A stretch of DNA of 6,841 bases. Origin: Clostridia bacterium. Its GTDB lineage: Bacteria > Bacillota > Clostridia > Oscillospirales > Butyricicoccaceae. Below the pieces are notes generated by a model. The model was given only the letters and a program-made list of their open reading frames with translations, ran no database searches and was not told the origin of the DNA. The position numbers and the translations under genes were made by a program. Every line of letters begins with the position of its first letter. Position 1 is the first letter of the stretch. Location: contig JAFQVZ010000224.1 in assembly GCA_017407765.1 (NCBI GenBank), positions 1-6,841 of the forward strand, read 5' to 3'. Of the stretch, positions 4,904 to 6,841 are shown piece after piece.

Positions 4904-6841
4904 TTTTGTCCATCTGCATGTACATACGGAATACAGCCTTCTTGACGGAGCCTGCCGCATCGACAGGCTGGTCAAAAAGGCGGCAGAACTCGGGCAGAAG
5001 GCTGTTGCAATAACCGACCACGGCGTTATGTACGGTGTTGTGGATTTTTACAGAGCAGCCAAGAAGGCGGGCATAAAGCCTATCATAGGCTGTGAGGTTT
5101 ATGTGGCACCGCGAAGTCGTTTTGAAACCAATTACGGCTATGGCAGCGAAGCCAGCCATCTGGTTCTGCTCTGCAAAAACGAAACCGGTTACAAAAATCT
5201 GATATATCTTGACTCGATGGCCTTTACCGAGGGCTTTTACAAGCATCCACGAGTCGATTGGGAGCTCCTTCAGCAGCACAGCGAGGGGCTTATTTGTCTT
5301 TCTGCCTGCCTTGCCGGCGAGGTTCAGAAATATCTTATGAACGGCAGCTATCAGGAGGCGAAGGAGTGTGCACTCAGATACTGGGGCTTGTTCGGCGAAG
5401 GAAATTATTATCTGGAGCTCCAGGATCATGGCATTCCCGAGCAGCAGGAGGTAAACAAGCTGCTGCTCAGGCTTTCGGCAGAGACGGGCATTCCCCTTGT
5501 TGCAACAAATGACGCGCATTATATCTCCCGTCAGGATGCCGATATTCACGACATCCTGCTTTGCATTCAGACCGGCAAAAAGCAGGATGATGAAGACAGA
5601 ATGCGTTTCAGCGGCACCGAGTTTTATATTAAAAGCGGCGATGAAATGGCCGAGCTTTTTCCCTATGCTCCCGACGCCATAGCCAACACGGTAAAAATCG
5701 CGGAAGCCTGCAGCTTCGAGTTTAAGTTTGGTGACCATCATCTTCCGAAGTTCCCGCTCGAGGAAGGGCAGGAATCGGAGACTGTGTTCAGGCAAATGTG
5801 CCGTGATGGATATAAGGTGCGTTATCCCGATGATCCCGAGGGATATGCCGAACGCCTCGAGTTTGAGATGGATATGATCAGCCGAATGGGATTCGTTGAT
5901 TATTTCCTTATTGTCGGCGATTTCATTGGCTTTGCCAAGAAAAAGGGCATTCCGGTCGGTCCCGGCCGAGGCTCGGCAGCGGGAAGCATGGTTGCTTACT
6001 GCCTTTATATCACCGATGTAGACCCTATGAAATATTCGCTGTATTTCGAGCGTTTTCTTAATCCCGAACGCGTCACGATGCCCGACATAGATATCGACTT
6101 CTGCTATATGCGCAGGCAGGAGGTAATCGATTATGTCATCGAAAAATATGGCAGCGAATGTGTTGCGCAGATCATCACCTTTGGAACTATGGCGGCGCGT
6201 GCTGCCGTTCGCGATGTAGGCCGAGTCCTGGGCATGCCCTATGCCGAGGTCGATTTTGTTGCGAAAATGATCCCGCAGGAGCTCAAGATGACTCTTGACA
6301 AAGCTCTTGAGACATCAAATGAACTGAAAAAATATTATGACGACGACCCCAGAGTGAAACGCCTTATCGACACGGCACGTGAGCTTGAGGGTATGCCGAG
6401 GAATGCCTCTACCCATGCAGCCGGCGTTATTATTGCCGCTGCACCCGTATATGAGTATGTGCCTCTTGCGCGAAACGACATGAGTGTCGTCACCCAGTTC
6501 ACGATGACCACGCTTGAGGAGCTTGGTCTTCTCAAAATGGACTTTCTGGGCCTCAGAAACCTGACAATCCTCGACGATGCCATCAAGCTTGCCGAGGCAT
6601 CGGGTGCTCATGTCGACCTTCAGAAGATAAACTATGACGATCCCGATGTTTTCGAGATGATCGCCAAAGGCGACACTGTTGGCGTATTCCAGCTGGAAAG
6701 CTCGGGCATGACAAATCTTGCGGTAAGCATGAAGGCAAGGTCCATTGAAGATATTACCGCGCTTATCGCGCTGTTCCGTCCCGGCCCCATGGCATCGATA
6801 CCCATGTTCCTTCACAGACGGGCCCATCCGGAAGCGGTTAC
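4896..6841 (+). CDS. dnaE: DNA polymerase III alpha subunit, DnaE1 type (3' truncated by the window end)
   Basis: The window holds 648 complete codons, a little over half of a typical DnaE1 of about 1150-1180 residues. It is the catalytic subunit of a replicative DNA polymerase. The PHP domain (about 1-270) begins HLHVHTEYSLLDG (6-18), with AITDHG (38-43), GCEVYV (65-70), SHLVLL (87-92), LSACLAGEV (135-143) and TNDAHY (204-209). The polymerase core carries VGPGRGSAAGS (354-364), PDIDIDFC (396-403) with catalytic Asp399 and Asp401, and MDFLGLRNLTI (548-558) with the third catalytic Asp549. NASTHAAGVII, GVFQLESSGM and LFRPGPM also match the family. The remaining fingers, the beta-clamp-binding site, helix-hairpin-helix and OB domain lie beyond the edge. 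ATG 4896 overlaps the whiA stop by 8 bases. In Clostridia DnaE1 works alongside PolC; PolC is not in the window. No frameshift or missing core motif is seen. Confidence 0.96.
   Translation, partial: MTDFVHLHVHTEYSLLDGACRIDRLVKKAAELGQKAVAITDHGVMYGVVDFYRAAKKAGIKPIIGCEVYVAPRSRFETNYGYGSEASHLVLLCKNETGYKNLIYLDSMAFTEGFYKHPRVDWELLQQHSEGLICLSACLAGEVQKYLMNGSYQEAKECALRYWGLFGEGNYYLELQDHGIPEQQEVNKLLLRLSAETGIPLVATNDAHYISRQDADIHDILLCIQTGKKQDDEDRMRFSGTEFYIKSGDEMAELFPYAPDAIANTVKIAEACSFEFKFGDHHLPKFPLEEGQESETVFRQMCRDGYKVRYPDDPEGYAERLEFEMDMISRMGFVDYFLIVGDFIGFAKKKGIPVGPGRGSAAGSMVAYCLYITDVDPMKYSLYFERFLNPERVTMPDIDIDFCYMRRQEVIDYVIEKYGSECVAQIITFGTMAARAAVRDVGRVLGMPYAEVDFVAKMIPQELKMTLDKALETSNELKKYYDDDPRVKRLIDTARELEGMPRNASTHAAGVIIAAAPVYEYVPLARNDMSVVTQFTMTTLEELGLLKMDFLGLRNLTILDDAIKLAEASGAHVDLQKINYDDPDVFEMIAKGDTVGVFQLESSGMTNLAVSMKARSIEDITALIALFRPGPMASIPMFLHRRAHPEAV

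Noticed and set aside
5258..5682. Short + strand open frames inside dnaE at 5258-5512 and 5497-5682
   Set aside because: Out of frame within the conserved PHP domain, with no recognisable protein.
1..6841. A novel defence, mobile or biosynthetic system
   Set aside because: Every gene belongs to a well-known conserved family in its expected neighbourhood, with no atypical insertion or unassigned stretch longer than 160 bases.

Overview
All seven genes lie on the + strand. The window looks like chromosomal DNA of an endospore-forming member of Clostridia (Bacillota). The evidence is the 3' end of a sporulation sigma-E gene followed directly by a sporulation sigma-G gene, then the Firmicute block murB-rapZ-yvcK-whiA running straight into a long DnaE1-type replicative polymerase gene. 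Clostridia typically pair PolC with DnaE1, whereas Bacilli use a shorter DnaE. GC content is moderate. A finer placement, for example Oscillospirales, would be a guess.

Region 1 (1-1010) is the end of a sporulation operon. It holds the last 45 codons of sigE, a 59-base gap carrying a potential Shine-Dalgarno-sequestering hairpin, a complete sigG of 256 codons, and a strong intrinsic terminator. Sigma-E directs mother-cell genes after engulfment begins; sigma-G directs late forespore genes.

Region 2 (1011-1125) is a promoter and leader. An extended -10 element (TGATATAAT) lies 25 bases past the terminator tract. It probably starts a new transcript with a leader of about 80 bases, and murB begins at a TTG codon.

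Region 3 (1126-6841) is a tightly packed operon. It contains murB (peptidoglycan precursor reductase), rapZ/yvcJ (P-loop nucleotide-binding protein), yvcK (UDP-sugar-binding CofD-like protein linking carbon metabolism and envelope), whiA (DNA-binding protein affecting division and chromosome segregation) and dnaE (DNA polymerase III alpha), which is cut by the window end after 648 codons. Gaps shrink from 35 to 2 to 3 bases and then become an 8-base overlap, so translational coupling is likely. The operon joins envelope synthesis, metabolic sensing, division control and replication.

There are no mobile elements, tRNA or rRNA genes, CRISPR arrays or foreign-looking genes. The window is mostly conserved housekeeping DNA. 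The points most worth checking are the mutually exclusive hairpins in the sigG leader, an unusual Cys at a regulatory position in sigma-G, the complete metal-ligand set in the DnaE PHP domain, and the direct whiA-dnaE overlap with no HPr/Crh gene between them.
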